Both the position numbers and the translations under genes were made by a program. Below, piece after piece: positions 20,342-29,022 of a stretch of 64,000 nucleotides of DNA. The notes below the pieces were generated by a model. That model was given only the letters and a program-made list of their open reading frames with translations, did not search any database and had not been told where the DNA came from. Source of the DNA: Desulfobaculum xiamenense (GTDB lineage: Bacteria > Desulfobacterota > Desulfovibrionia > Desulfovibrionales > Desulfovibrionaceae); NCBI RefSeq assembly GCF_011927665.1, contig NZ_JAATJA010000002.1, positions 1,054,001 through 1,118,000 on the forward strand, read 5' to 3'. How positions within the stretch are numbered: the first letter of the stretch is position 1; every line of letters begins with the position of its first letter.

Positions 20342-21850
20342 TTAGTCGGCCACGCCCGCCATGAGCTGGCCGATGCGTTCCACGCGCGTTGTGTCGGCAA
20401 CGTCGAAGACGTCCATGAACCGTCCGCGGAACATGACGGCCACGCGGTCGGCCAGTTGGAGCGCCTCGTTGAGGTCGCCGGTGACGAGGAGCACGCCCGC
20501 CTTCATGCGCGCATTGAGCAGGCGATGCCAGACCTCTTCGGTCGCCGAGACGTCGAGGCCCTGACTGGGCTGCTCGGCCACGATGATCTTGGGCTGGCGC
20601 AGAAACTCGCGCCCGAGCACGAGCTTCTGGAGATTGCCGCCCGAGAGTTGCCGTGCCCGGACTTCCGGGATGGGCGGCTGCACGTGGTAGCGGCGGATGA
20701 TGCTTTTGGTCACGCCGAGGGCACGTTCCTTGTCGAGGAACAGGCCGGGCGCGAAGCCCTCGCGGGTGGTCAGCAGCACGTTGTCGATGAGGTCCAGTTC
20801 CGGGCAGGTGGCGAGGCCAAGCCTGTCCTCGGGGATGTAGCTGATGGTGTTCATCCACGGGGTGTTTGTGTAGAACGCCTTCCAGTCTTTGCCGAGGAGC
20901 TTCACGGAGCCGCGCTGCGGCGCGCTCTGGCCGGTGATGGTCTCCACCAGTTCCTTCTGGCCGTTGCCTGCCACGCCCACCACGGCCACGATCTCGCCGC
21001 GGGTCAGGGTCAGCGTCAGGTTGTCCATGCCGTTGCCGGACAGCCCCTCGATTTCGAGGACGGGGCGGCCCTTGGGAGCCGGAGCCTTCTCGATTTCCAG
21101 CATCACGTCGCGGCCCACCATGCGGCTGGCCAGCGCCTCCTTTGAGGTGATGGAGGCCTTGGTCATGGTGTCCACGATGCGGCCCTTGCGCAGGATGGCC
21201 ACGTCGTCCGCGATGTCCATGATCTCTTCCATCTTGTGACTGATGAAGACCACGGCCTTGCCTTGGCGCGTCATTTCGCGCATGGCGGCGAAGAGTTGTG
21301 GGGTTTCCGTGGGTGTGAGCACGGCGGTGGGTTCGTCGAAGATGAGCACGCGGCTGTCGCGCATGAGCAGCTTCAGAATCTCCACGCGCTGGCGCTCGCC
21401 CATGGACAGGTCGGCGACGAGGGCAGAGGGGTCGATGGGCAGATTGAAGCGCTCGGCCAGTTCGGCCACGCGGCGCTCCATCTCGCGCGGGCGCAGGAAG
21501 TAGGAGCCTTCCTGCCCGAGGAGCACGTTCTGGGCCACGGTCATGGTGTTTACGAGCATGAAGTGCTGGTAGACCATGCCGATGCCCGCCTCGATGGCGT
21601 CGCGCGAGGAGGCGAACACCGTGGGCGTTCCGTCCACGACGATGCGGCCCGAGTCCGGCTGGAAGCGGCCCGAGAGCATGTTCATGAGCGTGGACTTGCC
21701 CGCGCCGTTCTCGCCGAGTAGCGCAAGCACGCGGCCTGCGGCGATGTCGAGATGGATGTCCTGATTGGCCTTGACCGGGCCGAAGGTCTTGCTGATGCCT
21801 TCGAGGCGGATGAGCGGTGCCGCGACGGCGGATGTCTGTGCGGTGGTCAT
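20342..21850 (-). CDS. Nucleoside/purine ABC transporter, double ATP-binding subunit
   Basis: 502 residues with two ABC domains in tandem, as in ribose-type and BmpA-type (YufO/NupA) importers. The first is canonical: GENGAGKST, LSMGERQRVEI, FDEPTAVL. The second has a degenerate Walker A (GVAGNGQKEL) but a signature LSGGNLQKLV and EQPSQGLD, the usual pattern of this subfamily. ATG 21850 has GGAGGG upstream and lies 2 bases after the permease stop. It is the last gene of bmpA-permease-permease-ATPase and energises uptake by the two permeases. Confidence 0.93.
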   Translation of the reverse strand: MTTAQTSAVAAPLIRLEGISKTFGPVKANQDIHLDIAAGRVLALLGENGAGKSTLMNMLSGRFQPDSGRIVVDGTPTVFASSRDAIEAGIGMVYQHFMLVNTMTVAQNVLLGQEGSYFLRPREMERRVAELAERFNLPIDPSALVADLSMGERQRVEILKLLMRDSRVLIFDEPTAVLTPTETPQLFAAMREMTRQGKAVVFISHKMEEIMDIADDVAILRKGRIVDTMTKASITSKEALASRMVGRDVMLEIEKAPAPKGRPVLEIEGLSGNGMDNLTLTLTRGEIVAVVGVAGNGQKELVETITGQSAPQRGSVKLLGKDWKAFYTNTPWMNTISYIPEDRLGLATCPELDLIDNVLLTTREGFAPGLFLDKERALGVTKSIIRRYHVQPPIPEVRARQLSGGNLQKLVLGREFLRQPKIIVAEQPSQGLDVSATEEVWHRLLNARMKAGVLLVTGDLNEALQLADRVAVMFRGRFMDVFDVADTTRVERIGQLMAGVAD

Positions 21851-21852
21851 GC

Positions 21853-22779
21853 TCAACCCTCCGGCTCGATGTTCACGCCAAGCGCCGCGGGGGCCGCGGA
21901 GCTTTTGCCCTTGCCGCGCATGGCGGAGAGGAGCAGGACGAAGATGGTCAGGGCGTAGGGCAGCATGAGCAGCAGCGACGAGGGCAGGTTGGTGCCCGTG
22001 GCCTGTAGGCGAAGCTGGAAGGCCATGACGCCGCCGAAGAGGTAAGCGCCGAAGACCGCGCGTCCCGGACGCCAGAACGCGAAGATGACGAGGGCCACGG
22101 CGATCCAGCCGCGACCGGCGCTCATGCCGTTGGTCCACAGGTGCGTGTAGGCCAGCGAGAGATACGCGCCGCCCATGCCGATGAGGAATCCGCCGACGAG
22201 AATGCCGATCCAACGCAGGCGCACGGGGTTCAGCCCGGCTGCGGCCGCCGCCTTGGGATACTCGCCCGCTGCGGTCAGCGCCATACCCGTTCGCGTGCGG
22301 TGCCAGAAGAACCAGAAGGCCAGCGGCGCGAGGAACGAGATGTACACCAGCGCGTCGTGCTTGAAGAAGATAGGCCCGATGAACGGAATGGCGGACAGGA
22401 CGGGCATGTCGAAGGCGTAGAAGCCCGGGGCGTTCTGCCCGATGTAGGGCGTGCCCAGATAGTCGGCCAGACCCGCGCCGAGGATGGTCAGCGCGAGGCC
22501 GGAGACGGTCTGGTTGCCGAGAAATTCGAGACAGACCAGCGCGTGGATGCCGCCGAGGGCGGAGGCCGCCATGCCGCCAGCCAGAAGGCCGAGCCACGGC
22601 GAGCCGGTGAACTTGGCGGTGAGGAACGCCGCAAGCGCGCCGACCACCATCATGCCTTCCACGCCGAGGTTCAGGATGCCCGAGCGCTCGGTGAACATCT
22701 CGCCCAGCGTGGCGTAGAGGACCGGCGTGCCGGACTGCACGGCGGCGGCCAGAAGCGGGATGAGCAGTTCGGGACTCAC
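21853..22779 (-). CDS. ABC transporter permease, second subunit (BmpA-type nucleoside importer)
   Basis: 308 residues, a BPD_transp_2 permease with about eight membrane segments and the family signature GILNLGVEGMMVVGALAAF near residue 35. The GTG start at 22779 (MSPELLIPLL) has GGAGG upstream and overlaps the preceding permease stop by 4 bases, giving coupled translation. It forms the membrane channel with the permease encoded at 22776-23849; substrate is delivered by the BmpA protein. Confidence 0.92.
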   Translation of the reverse strand: MSPELLIPLLAAAVQSGTPVLYATLGEMFTERSGILNLGVEGMMVVGALAAFLTAKFTGSPWLGLLAGGMAASALGGIHALVCLEFLGNQTVSGLALTILGAGLADYLGTPYIGQNAPGFYAFDMPVLSAIPFIGPIFFKHDALVYISFLAPLAFWFFWHRTRTGMALTAAGEYPKAAAAAGLNPVRLRWIGILVGGFLIGMGGAYLSLAYTHLWTNGMSAGRGWIAVALVIFAFWRPGRAVFGAYLFGGVMAFQLRLQATGTNLPSSLLLMLPYALTIFVLLLSAMRGKGKSSAAPAALGVNIEPEG

Positions 22780-23849
22780 TTGGACACCTCCGCGGAACCG
22801 AGTCTGATCGAGTAGTTCATGAAGAACTGGCCCGCGATGACGGTCACGAGGATGAGACCCTCCATGATGTGACCGAAGGCGGCGGGCACCTGCAATTCGA
22901 GCATGAGATTTTCCGTGCCCACGCGTAGCGCGGCGAGGAACACAGCGGCAAGGCCGATGGCCCACGGCTTGAGCCGGGCGAGCCACGCCACGACGATGGC
23001 GGTGTAGCCGTAACCGACCATGATGGACGGCTGGAGCCTGCCGACCACGGCCGAGGTTTCAAGCATGCCCGCCCAACCGGCCAACGCACCGCACAGGCCC
23101 ATGACCAGCATCACGAGGAAGCCGTAGGGCATGCGGGCGTAGCGCGCCGCGCCGAGGCTTTCGCCGCTGGCCTTCAGCTCGAAGCCGAGGCGCGAGCGGG
23201 ACAGGAAGATCGTCAGGATGACTGCCGCCACCACGCACACCGCAACGCCCCAGTGCAGCCGGGTGCCCGGAATGGCGGCAACCACGGCGGCGGAGGGGAA
23301 CTCCTCGGTCATGGGGAATCCGAAGCTGGCCTTGGCCTTCCACGGACCGTAGACGAGGAATTGCAGGATGAGGATGCCGATGTAGTTGAGCATCAGGGTG
23401 GTGATGATCTCGTTCACCTTGAGCCGCAGCTTGAGATAGGCGGGGATGAGACCCCATGCGCAGCCCGCGACGGCGGACGAAAGGAACATGATAGGCATGA
23501 GCTGCCAGCCGGGCAGATTCGGGAAAGTCAGCACTGCCCATGTCGCGCCCACTGCGCCGAGGGCGAACTGGCCCTCCGCGCCGATGTTCCAGACCTGCAT
23601 GCGGAAGGTCACCGCAACGCCGAGGGAACACAGGAAGATGGGCACGGTCTTGAGCAGCGTGTCCTCGAAGGCGTACCACGCGCCGAAGGCACCCTGCCAC
23701 AGCATGACCATGCCTTCGAGGGCGGGCTTGCCCTGCGCGGCAAGCAGCAGACAGCTGATGCAGAGCGAAAGCGCGATGCAACCGGGGTAAATTAAAAAGG
23801 AGCCCCACTTCGGGGGCTCCTGTCTCTTTACGACGTTGAGTCCGAACAT
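22776..23849 (-). CDS. ABC transporter permease, first subunit (BmpA-type nucleoside importer)
   Basis: 357 residues, BPD_transp_2 family with the MQVWNIGAEGQFALGAVGA signature. The first TM begins near residue 20 (FLIYPGCIALSLCISCLLLA). ATG 23849 (MFGLNVV) lies 16 bases after the bmpA stop with GGAAG about 9 bases upstream; a GTG at 23888 inside bmpA is less likely. Codons about 10-18 lie within a complete intrinsic terminator (see that entry), so read-through from bmpA should be limited. The coding stretch is normal otherwise. Confidence 0.9.
   Translation of the reverse strand: MFGLNVVKRQEPPKWGSFLIYPGCIALSLCISCLLLAAQGKPALEGMVMLWQGAFGAWYAFEDTLLKTVPIFLCSLGVAVTFRMQVWNIGAEGQFALGAVGATWAVLTFPNLPGWQLMPIMFLSSAVAGCAWGLIPAYLKLRLKVNEIITTLMLNYIGILILQFLVYGPWKAKASFGFPMTEEFPSAAVVAAIPGTRLHWGVAVCVVAAVILTIFLSRSRLGFELKASGESLGAARYARMPYGFLVMLVMGLCGALAGWAGMLETSAVVGRLQPSIMVGYGYTAIVVAWLARLKPWAIGLAAVFLAALRVGTENLMLELQVPAAFGHIMEGLILVTVIAGQFFMNYSIRLGSAEVSK
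23788..23821 (-). terminator. Intrinsic terminator inside the 5' end of the permease gene
   Basis: On the minus strand, AGGAGCCCC pairs with GGGGCTCCT (9 bp, perfect; 23813-23821 with 23798-23806) over a 6-base loop and is followed at once by TTTTTAATTT. This is a textbook Rho-independent terminator, yet it lies about 28 bases inside the permease coding sequence. It would favour high bmpA mRNA over transporter mRNA, and ribosomes entering the permease gene could suppress it. Confidence 0.8.
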
Positions 23850-23865
23850 TACCGCGTACTTCCGG

Positions 23866-24933
23866 CTATTCGGTGGTGCCGATGACACCCTTGACGAACC
23901 AGGTCATGCCGAGAAGCTCTTCGTCGGTGGCATGCTTGCCAGCGGCGACGCGCTCCTTGCCTTCCTGGTCGAACACGGGGCCGCTGAACACCTGATATGC
24001 GCCACTGATGATCTCGGCCTTGCGGGCGTCAACAGTGTTGCGCACGTTCTCGGGAACCATCTTGCCGTAGGGGGCGAGACCGACGATGCCCTTGTCCATG
24101 CCAACCCAGTAGTTGCCGTGCTTCCACTCGCCGCTCTTCACCTTGTTGACCACGTCGGTGTAGAAGGGAGCCCAGTTCCAGACCGCGGCGGTCAGGTGGG
24201 AGTTGGGAGCGAACTGGCTCATGTCGGAGTTGTAGCCCACGGAGTACACGCCACGTTCCTGGGCGGCTTCCTGCGGGGCGGGGGAGTCCTGATGCTGGGC
24301 GATGACGTCGCAGCCCACGTCGAGCAGGCTCTTGGCGGCTTCCTTCTCGGTGGCCGGGTCGTACCAGGTCTTGGACCACACCACGCGGACTTCGACGTTG
24401 GGATTGACGGACTGGGCGCCGAGGGCGAAGGCGTTGATGCCGCGAATGACTTCGGGAATCGGGAACGCGCCGACGTAGCCGAGCTTGTTGGACTTGGTCA
24501 TGGAACCGGCCACCATGCCTGCGAGGAAGCGGGCCTGATACATGCGGCCGAAGTAGGCGCTCATGTTGGTGGAGGTCTTGTAGCCGGAGCAGTGCATGAA
24601 GTTCACGTTGGGGAACTTCTTGGACACCTTGAGGGACGGGTCCATGTAGCCGAAGCTGGTGGCGAAGATGATGTCGTAACCCTTGCGGGCCATGTTGAGG
24701 ATGACGCGTTCGGCGTCTGCGCCCTCGGCCACGGACTCGACAAAGGAGGTGCTCACGCCGGGCATTTCCGCAATGGCCTGACGACCGAGGTCGTGGGCAT
24801 AGGAGTAGCCTGCGTCACCAATGGGAGAGACGTAGACGAAGCCCACCTTCATATCCTTGGCGTGGGCCGCGCCGCTCATGGCCGGTACGGCGACCATGGC
24901 GAGCATCAGTACGAGATACCAGAATTTGCGCAT
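23866..24933 (-). CDS. bmpA: BmpA/Med-family periplasmic nucleoside-binding protein
   Basis: 355 residues. The signal peptide (MRKFWYLVLMLAMVAVPAMS, cleavage likely after AHA at residue 25) has no lipobox, so the protein is free in the periplasm. The mature domain starts KVGFVYVSPIGDAGYSYAHD, matching the Bmp/PnrA purine-nucleoside receptor fold, with later NVNFMHCSGYKT and GAFPIPEVIRGINAF segments. ATG 24933 follows GGAGGAGAAGG. It delivers substrate to the permeases encoded downstream. Purine specificity is inferred from family and from the neighbouring gpt. Confidence 0.9.
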   Translation of the reverse strand: MRKFWYLVLMLAMVAVPAMSGAAHAKDMKVGFVYVSPIGDAGYSYAHDLGRQAIAEMPGVSTSFVESVAEGADAERVILNMARKGYDIIFATSFGYMDPSLKVSKKFPNVNFMHCSGYKTSTNMSAYFGRMYQARFLAGMVAGSMTKSNKLGYVGAFPIPEVIRGINAFALGAQSVNPNVEVRVVWSKTWYDPATEKEAAKSLLDVGCDVIAQHQDSPAPQEAAQERGVYSVGYNSDMSQFAPNSHLTAAVWNWAPFYTDVVNKVKSGEWKHGNYWVGMDKGIVGLAPYGKMVPENVRNTVDARKAEIISGAYQVFSGPVFDQEGKERVAAGKHATDEELLGMTWFVKGVIGTTE

Positions 24934-25037
24934 CCTTCTCCTCCGCGTTCACTATAATTGGTTGAGTAGCCCATACCCGTGAATCGGGCAAGGCCTTGCA
25001 CGCATGAGCACTGCTTTTCGGCCGCAAGGGCGGTCGA

Positions 25038-25532
25038 TCAGTCTTCGGAATGGGCGACTTTGATAAGAGGCTCCGCAAAACGGGACTCCGCGTCCCACGG
25101 AAAAAGAACCCAAGTGTCCTGGCTGACTTCGGTTATGTAGGTGTCCACTGTGGGCTTGCCGGACGGCTTGGCGTAGATGGTGGCGAAATGCGCCTCGGGC
25201 AAGAGGCCACGGATGATGCGGGCCGTTCCGCCGGTATCGACGAGGTCATCGATGATGAGCCAGCCTTTGCCGGTTCCCTCGACACCCTTGATGATGTTCA
25301 CCTTGCCCTGCTCCTTCCAGTCGTAGCTGGAGATGCAGATGGTGTCGATGTGGTGGATATCCAGTTCACGGGCGATGATGGCGGCCGGAACGAGTCCTCC
25401 GCGCGTGACGGCGATGATGCCCTCGAACGGGCCGTGTTCGATGAGTCTCCAGGCCAGGGCCTTGCCGTCGCGGTGCAACTGCTCCCAGGAGACAGGGTAC
25501 ATCTTGCAATACCTGTCGCTTTTCTTCGTCAT
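25038..25532 (-). CDS. gpt: Xanthine(-guanine) phosphoribosyltransferase
   Basis: 164 residues, close to E. coli Gpt (152). The PRPP loop LIIDDLVDTGGTA is intact, VTRGGLVPAAIIAREL is the pyrophosphate loop, and WVLFPWD near the C-terminus is the purine-binding segment. It converts xanthine or guanine plus PRPP to XMP or GMP. ATG 25532 has AGGAAGG upstream. It lies 104 bases upstream of bmpA on the same strand, so uptake and salvage are probably co-expressed. Confidence 0.92.
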   Translation of the reverse strand: MTKKSDRYCKMYPVSWEQLHRDGKALAWRLIEHGPFEGIIAVTRGGLVPAAIIARELDIHHIDTICISSYDWKEQGKVNIIKGVEGTGKGWLIIDDLVDTGGTARIIRGLLPEAHFATIYAKPSGKPTVDTYITEVSQDTWVLFPWDAESRFAEPLIKVAHSED

Positions 25533-26093
25533 CGGATCCTTCCTGAACCGCGATTTTTAAAACCGCACTTTTATAAATTTTTCCGTGGAACGCAACCTTT
25601 TCATGCAAGGCGCACACTGTGGCGACGCAGTGGCCGGGTGCATACGGAACAATGCGGCATCCGTTGCGGATTGCGGACCGGGCTTGCGAAGCCGTACATG
25701 CGTCGACGGTTGCGCCGGGAGTGATCCCGCGCTGCGTGCAACGATGCGTCGAGCGTCACGGCGTTGGTGAAGGAAGGGTGAGTATTGAACTCGGCAGGGG
25801 AAAGCAAGGCTTTTGTCATTGCGCGGACCGCGCGGAAGTTGACTGATGCTGCAATTGCGTGTGCATGGTTCCTGATGGCGTGACGCGGGGCGTCAGTTAG
25901 GGAGCGCGAACGGACGGGATTTCCGCGGCAAGGTATGGGAATGGCGGATTTTGTCAGGTCCAGACGAGAGTGGCGGGTTGCCACGTTCAAGGTCCATCGT
26001 ATAGAGCATGCGCAAGGGCTTGAAACGACAGCTCTTGATGTCGTCGGCCCACGGCGTGACGCCGGAACGCACTTGTATGCATGGAGGGGATGA
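25533..26093. other. 561-bp divergent intergenic region (gpt / glnD)
   Basis: No credible gene. The 60 bases next to gpt are AT-rich, with two copies of GCGGTT on the minus strand, and probably hold the gpt promoter. The middle is GC-rich with CG-rich imperfect repeats but no recognisable RNA family. Short open frames here lack ribosome sites. Confidence 0.5.
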
Positions 26094-28694
26094 ATGTCGG
26101 ATCGGGAACTGCCGCGCGTGAATGCCGCCCTTGGCGACGCGCGAAGGCTCGCCAGTGCGGCGGGCGTTTCGCCGTCGGAGCTGTCCGGCGTGGTGGACAG
26201 GCATTTCGCGAGGCGTCTTGCCGACGTCTGGCCGGTGGAACTCGGCGCGCCCGACGAAGCACCCTTTGCCGTATGCGCGCTTGGCGACTACGGACGCGGC
26301 GAATTGTGCCTGCATTCCGACATCGAACTGCTGCTCGTCTACGAGAAGGCCATCCCGCCCGAGGCGCTGGACCTTGCGCAGTCGCTGCTCTCCCCCTTGT
26401 GGGACGCCGGGTTCGACGTCACGCATTCCTTTCGCAGCATCAAGGAGACGTTGAGCCTCGCCCGTGCGGACTTCGCCTTCTTCGCCTCGCTGCTCGACGC
26501 GCGCCCCGTCGCCGGTTCGCCTGACATCTTCGATTCGTTTTCCACGCAATTCGCGGTGAAGGTCATGGCCAAGAAGCGGCAGGCCTTCCTGTCGTACCTC
26601 GAACGTTTCAACGCCGTGCGGCTGCGCCGTCAGGGGGATGCGAGCACCTTGCTGGAGCCGGATGTGCGCGAGGGCGTGGGCGGACTGCGCGATGTGCATC
26701 AGGTGCTCTGGCTCGGACGCGTCTTTCATGGCGCGGCGGGTCCGGACGCCCTCGTGGCGCAGGGGCTGTTCACCCAGCAGGAGAAGGCTGCCCTCGACGA
26801 GCAGGTCGGCTTCGTGCTGGCGGTGCAGAATGCGCTACATGTCTTTTATGGACGGCGTGACGAGCGGCTGACCCGTGATGCGCTGCCTGTGGTCGCGGCT
26901 CGCTTCAAGGGGCAGGGGGGGGCCGATGGCGCGGCGCTGCTGGGGCGTCTGCATCGGTGCATGGCGTCGTTCAAGGCGCTTCGGGCTTCGTTCATGGCCG
27001 CACTGCCCGACGAGAACGGGCGCAAGCGGCGTAGCTCGCGCGTGTCGGCCGAGCTGATTGAATGCGGCGGGGAGTTGCATCTCGATCCCGGTGTGGAGGT
27101 GGCCGAAGGGCTTGCCGGCGGCATGGATATCCTGCGTCAGTCGGCGGAACTTGGGCTTGCGCTGTCGTGGCAGGCGCGCCGGGCGCTGGAACGGCATGTC
27201 GATTCGTGCGATACGCGGCAGGCGGACGGTGACCCGGCAGTGGCGATGTTTCGGGCTGCGCTGCGCAGCGGTCATGTCAGACTTTTCGTCTCACAGATGC
27301 TCGAAACCGGCGCGCTGGAGGCGTTGGTTCCGGAGTTTTGCTTCGTGCGCGATTTCGTGCAGTTCGACGATTATCACATCCACACCGTGGGTAGGCACAC
27401 GGTGAACGTTATGGCTGCGCTGGATGGCGCACAGCGTCAGGTTCCCGAAGTCGTGGCGGGCGCGTGGCGCTTGCTGGACGATGTCGAGCCGCTTTTTCTC
27501 GCTGCGCTGTTTCACGACTTGGGCAAGGGGGCGCAGCGCGGGCATGCCGAGCGTGGGGCGCGTGTCGCGCGGGAGGTGCTTGAGCGCTGGGGTGTCGATG
27601 GCGCGCTCGTAGAGGATGTTGTCTTTCTAGTGCGCAACCACCTTGTGTTGCGCCACACGGCCCAGCGCCGGGATATCGACGACGAGTCCGAGGTCGCCGG
27701 GTGTGCGGCGGTCATTGGTTCGCCGCGACGGCTGGCCATGCTGCATGTGTTGACGTGGGCCGACGCCGTGGCCACCGGCCCCGAGGCATGGACGCGCTGG
27801 ATCGCCCGGCAGGTGGCGGAGCTTGCCGAGCGTGTGCAGCGGATGATGGAGCGCGGCGGTCCCAGCGGGGCCGACTCCGTGCGCCGGGTGCTACGCGTGC
27901 GCGATGGCGTGCGGGCTGCACTGGAGGCGGCGGGGGAGGGCGACATTGCCGAGGCCGTGCTTGATGCCATGCCCACCCGCTACGCTCTGGCCGTGGAACT
28001 GCCGGACATCCTGCGCCATGTGTCCATGTTGCGCACCCTGCATCTCGCAGTGGAGGAGGACCGCCGGGTCAAGCCGGGCGGGCGTGGGGGAGAAGGCGTC
28101 TTCGTGCGTGATTCCCGGTATCTGGCCGACGCCGACGCGTGGGAGATCGCCGTTGCCGCAAGCTATACGCCGGACCTCTTTGCCGCCGCGACCGGCGTGC
28201 TGACGCTCATGGAGGTCAATATTCTCGCCGCATCGTCCTTCCTGTGGCGCGACGGCACGGCGGTGGACGTGTTCATCGTCAATGGCCTGCCGGAAAGCAT
28301 GGCTCCCGAGGAGTTATGGAAGCGCGTGGACTATTCCCTGCGCGCGGCGCTTTCCGGTCGCCTGTCCCTTGATGCGCGGCTTGCGGAATTGCGAGGCGGC
28401 GTCTCGCCCGTGGCCGAACGCGAGGTGGACGTGGCCGTGGGGGCCGATGCGTCGGATTTCCACACCGTCATTGAGGTCGAGGCTCCGGACCGACTGGGCG
28501 TGCTGTACGACATGGCTTGCGCCTTCCGGGATCAGGGGCTGGACGTCGTGCTGGCCAAGGTCGCCACGCGGGGCGAGCGCGCAACGGACGTCTTCTATGT
28601 GCGCGAGGGCGGGCGCAAGGTCGCATCCGTCCAGCGCTTGCGCGAGATAGGCCAAGCCCTGCGCCAGCGCCTCGCGCCCGGTCCGGTGGTCTGA
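26094..28694 (+). CDS. glnD: Protein-PII uridylyltransferase / uridylyl-removing enzyme
   Basis: 866 residues, near the family length of about 890. The nucleotidyltransferase motif is GDYGRGELCLHSDIELL (residues 64-80), then a GlnD helical domain with EPDVREGVGGLRDVHQVLW, an HD domain (VGRHTVNVM, LFHDLGKG) for UMP removal, and two C-terminal ACT domains that sense glutamine. The second catalytic acid is Glu (E78) where most GlnD have Asp. It uridylylates PII under nitrogen limitation. ATG 26094 follows GGAGGGG. It is a single-gene unit ending at the terminator at 28730. Confidence 0.93.
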   Translation: MSDRELPRVNAALGDARRLASAAGVSPSELSGVVDRHFARRLADVWPVELGAPDEAPFAVCALGDYGRGELCLHSDIELLLVYEKAIPPEALDLAQSLLSPLWDAGFDVTHSFRSIKETLSLARADFAFFASLLDARPVAGSPDIFDSFSTQFAVKVMAKKRQAFLSYLERFNAVRLRRQGDASTLLEPDVREGVGGLRDVHQVLWLGRVFHGAAGPDALVAQGLFTQQEKAALDEQVGFVLAVQNALHVFYGRRDERLTRDALPVVAARFKGQGGADGAALLGRLHRCMASFKALRASFMAALPDENGRKRRSSRVSAELIECGGELHLDPGVEVAEGLAGGMDILRQSAELGLALSWQARRALERHVDSCDTRQADGDPAVAMFRAALRSGHVRLFVSQMLETGALEALVPEFCFVRDFVQFDDYHIHTVGRHTVNVMAALDGAQRQVPEVVAGAWRLLDDVEPLFLAALFHDLGKGAQRGHAERGARVAREVLERWGVDGALVEDVVFLVRNHLVLRHTAQRRDIDDESEVAGCAAVIGSPRRLAMLHVLTWADAVATGPEAWTRWIARQVAELAERVQRMMERGGPSGADSVRRVLRVRDGVRAALEAAGEGDIAEAVLDAMPTRYALAVELPDILRHVSMLRTLHLAVEEDRRVKPGGRGGEGVFVRDSRYLADADAWEIAVAASYTPDLFAAATGVLTLMEVNILAASSFLWRDGTAVDVFIVNGLPESMAPEELWKRVDYSLRAALSGRLSLDARLAELRGGVSPVAEREVDVAVGADASDFHTVIEVEAPDRLGVLYDMACAFRDQGLDVVLAKVATRGERATDVFYVREGGRKVASVQRLREIGQALRQRLAPGPVV

Positions 28695-28729
28695 AGTCGT
28701 TCACAGCCCAATTTTTACAGTCTTTTCAG

Positions 28730-28765
28730 AGGCCCCTGTGCGTGACGCATGGGGGCCTTTTCTGT
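28730..28765 (+). terminator. Intrinsic terminator of glnD
   Basis: A 13-bp stem (28730-28742 with 28746-28758, two G-T pairs), a TGA loop and a TTTTCTGTT tail, 36 bases after the glnD stop. Confidence 0.85.
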
Positions 28766-28784
28766 TGTGTGCGCCTGAGAATGT

Positions 28785-28800
28785 ATCATGCGTACATGAT
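28785..28800. promoter_or_regulatory. Inverted repeat upstream of the betaine operon (operator candidate)
   Basis: ATCATG-CGTA-CATGAT is a perfect inverted repeat in a region less GC-rich than its surroundings, about 145 bases upstream of the proV -35 element. Its binding protein is unknown; the remaining sequence from 28695 to 29022 holds the glnD terminator and the proV promoter but no gene. Confidence 0.3.
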
Positions 28801-28944
28801 GCGCGTTGTGTGTTGGAATGTGATGTATCTCAGCTTGAAGTCGTGTTGTGTTTGATTGTGTATCTTTATTTTGTGATTTGCTGCAACGCATGCGTATGAG
28901 GGCGTCTGGTTTTGTCTGTCTGAAACGATGTTCATGGTCCGAGG

Positions 28945-28972
28945 TTGACAGATGAGATATGTTTGATATGCT
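28945..28972 (+). promoter_or_regulatory. Sigma-70-type promoter of the betaine transporter operon
   Basis: TTGACA (28945-28950), a 16-base AT-rich spacer and TATGCT (28967-28972), 50 bases before proV. A perfect -35 with a slightly short spacer is typical of osmotically controlled promoters, though that link is inference. Confidence 0.6.
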
Positions 28973-29022
28973 TCGCGGGATTTGCCGATGATTTCGGCCT
29001 GAACAGTCATCAAGGAGTATCA

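Noticed and set aside
24934-25037. Purine riboswitch or strong promoter between gpt and bmpA
   Set aside because: A TATAGT-like element and a GCAAGGCCTTGC palindrome are present, but no matching -35 and no purine-aptamer core was found.
25601-25990. Minus-strand open frame of 129 codons in the gpt-glnD gap
   Set aside because: Arg/His-rich composition, no ribosome site and no recognisable domain.
28945-29022. N-terminal extension of ProV starting at 28945
   Set aside because: It would begin inside the -35/-10 promoter; the ATG at 29023 has a good AAGGAG site and matches the family start.
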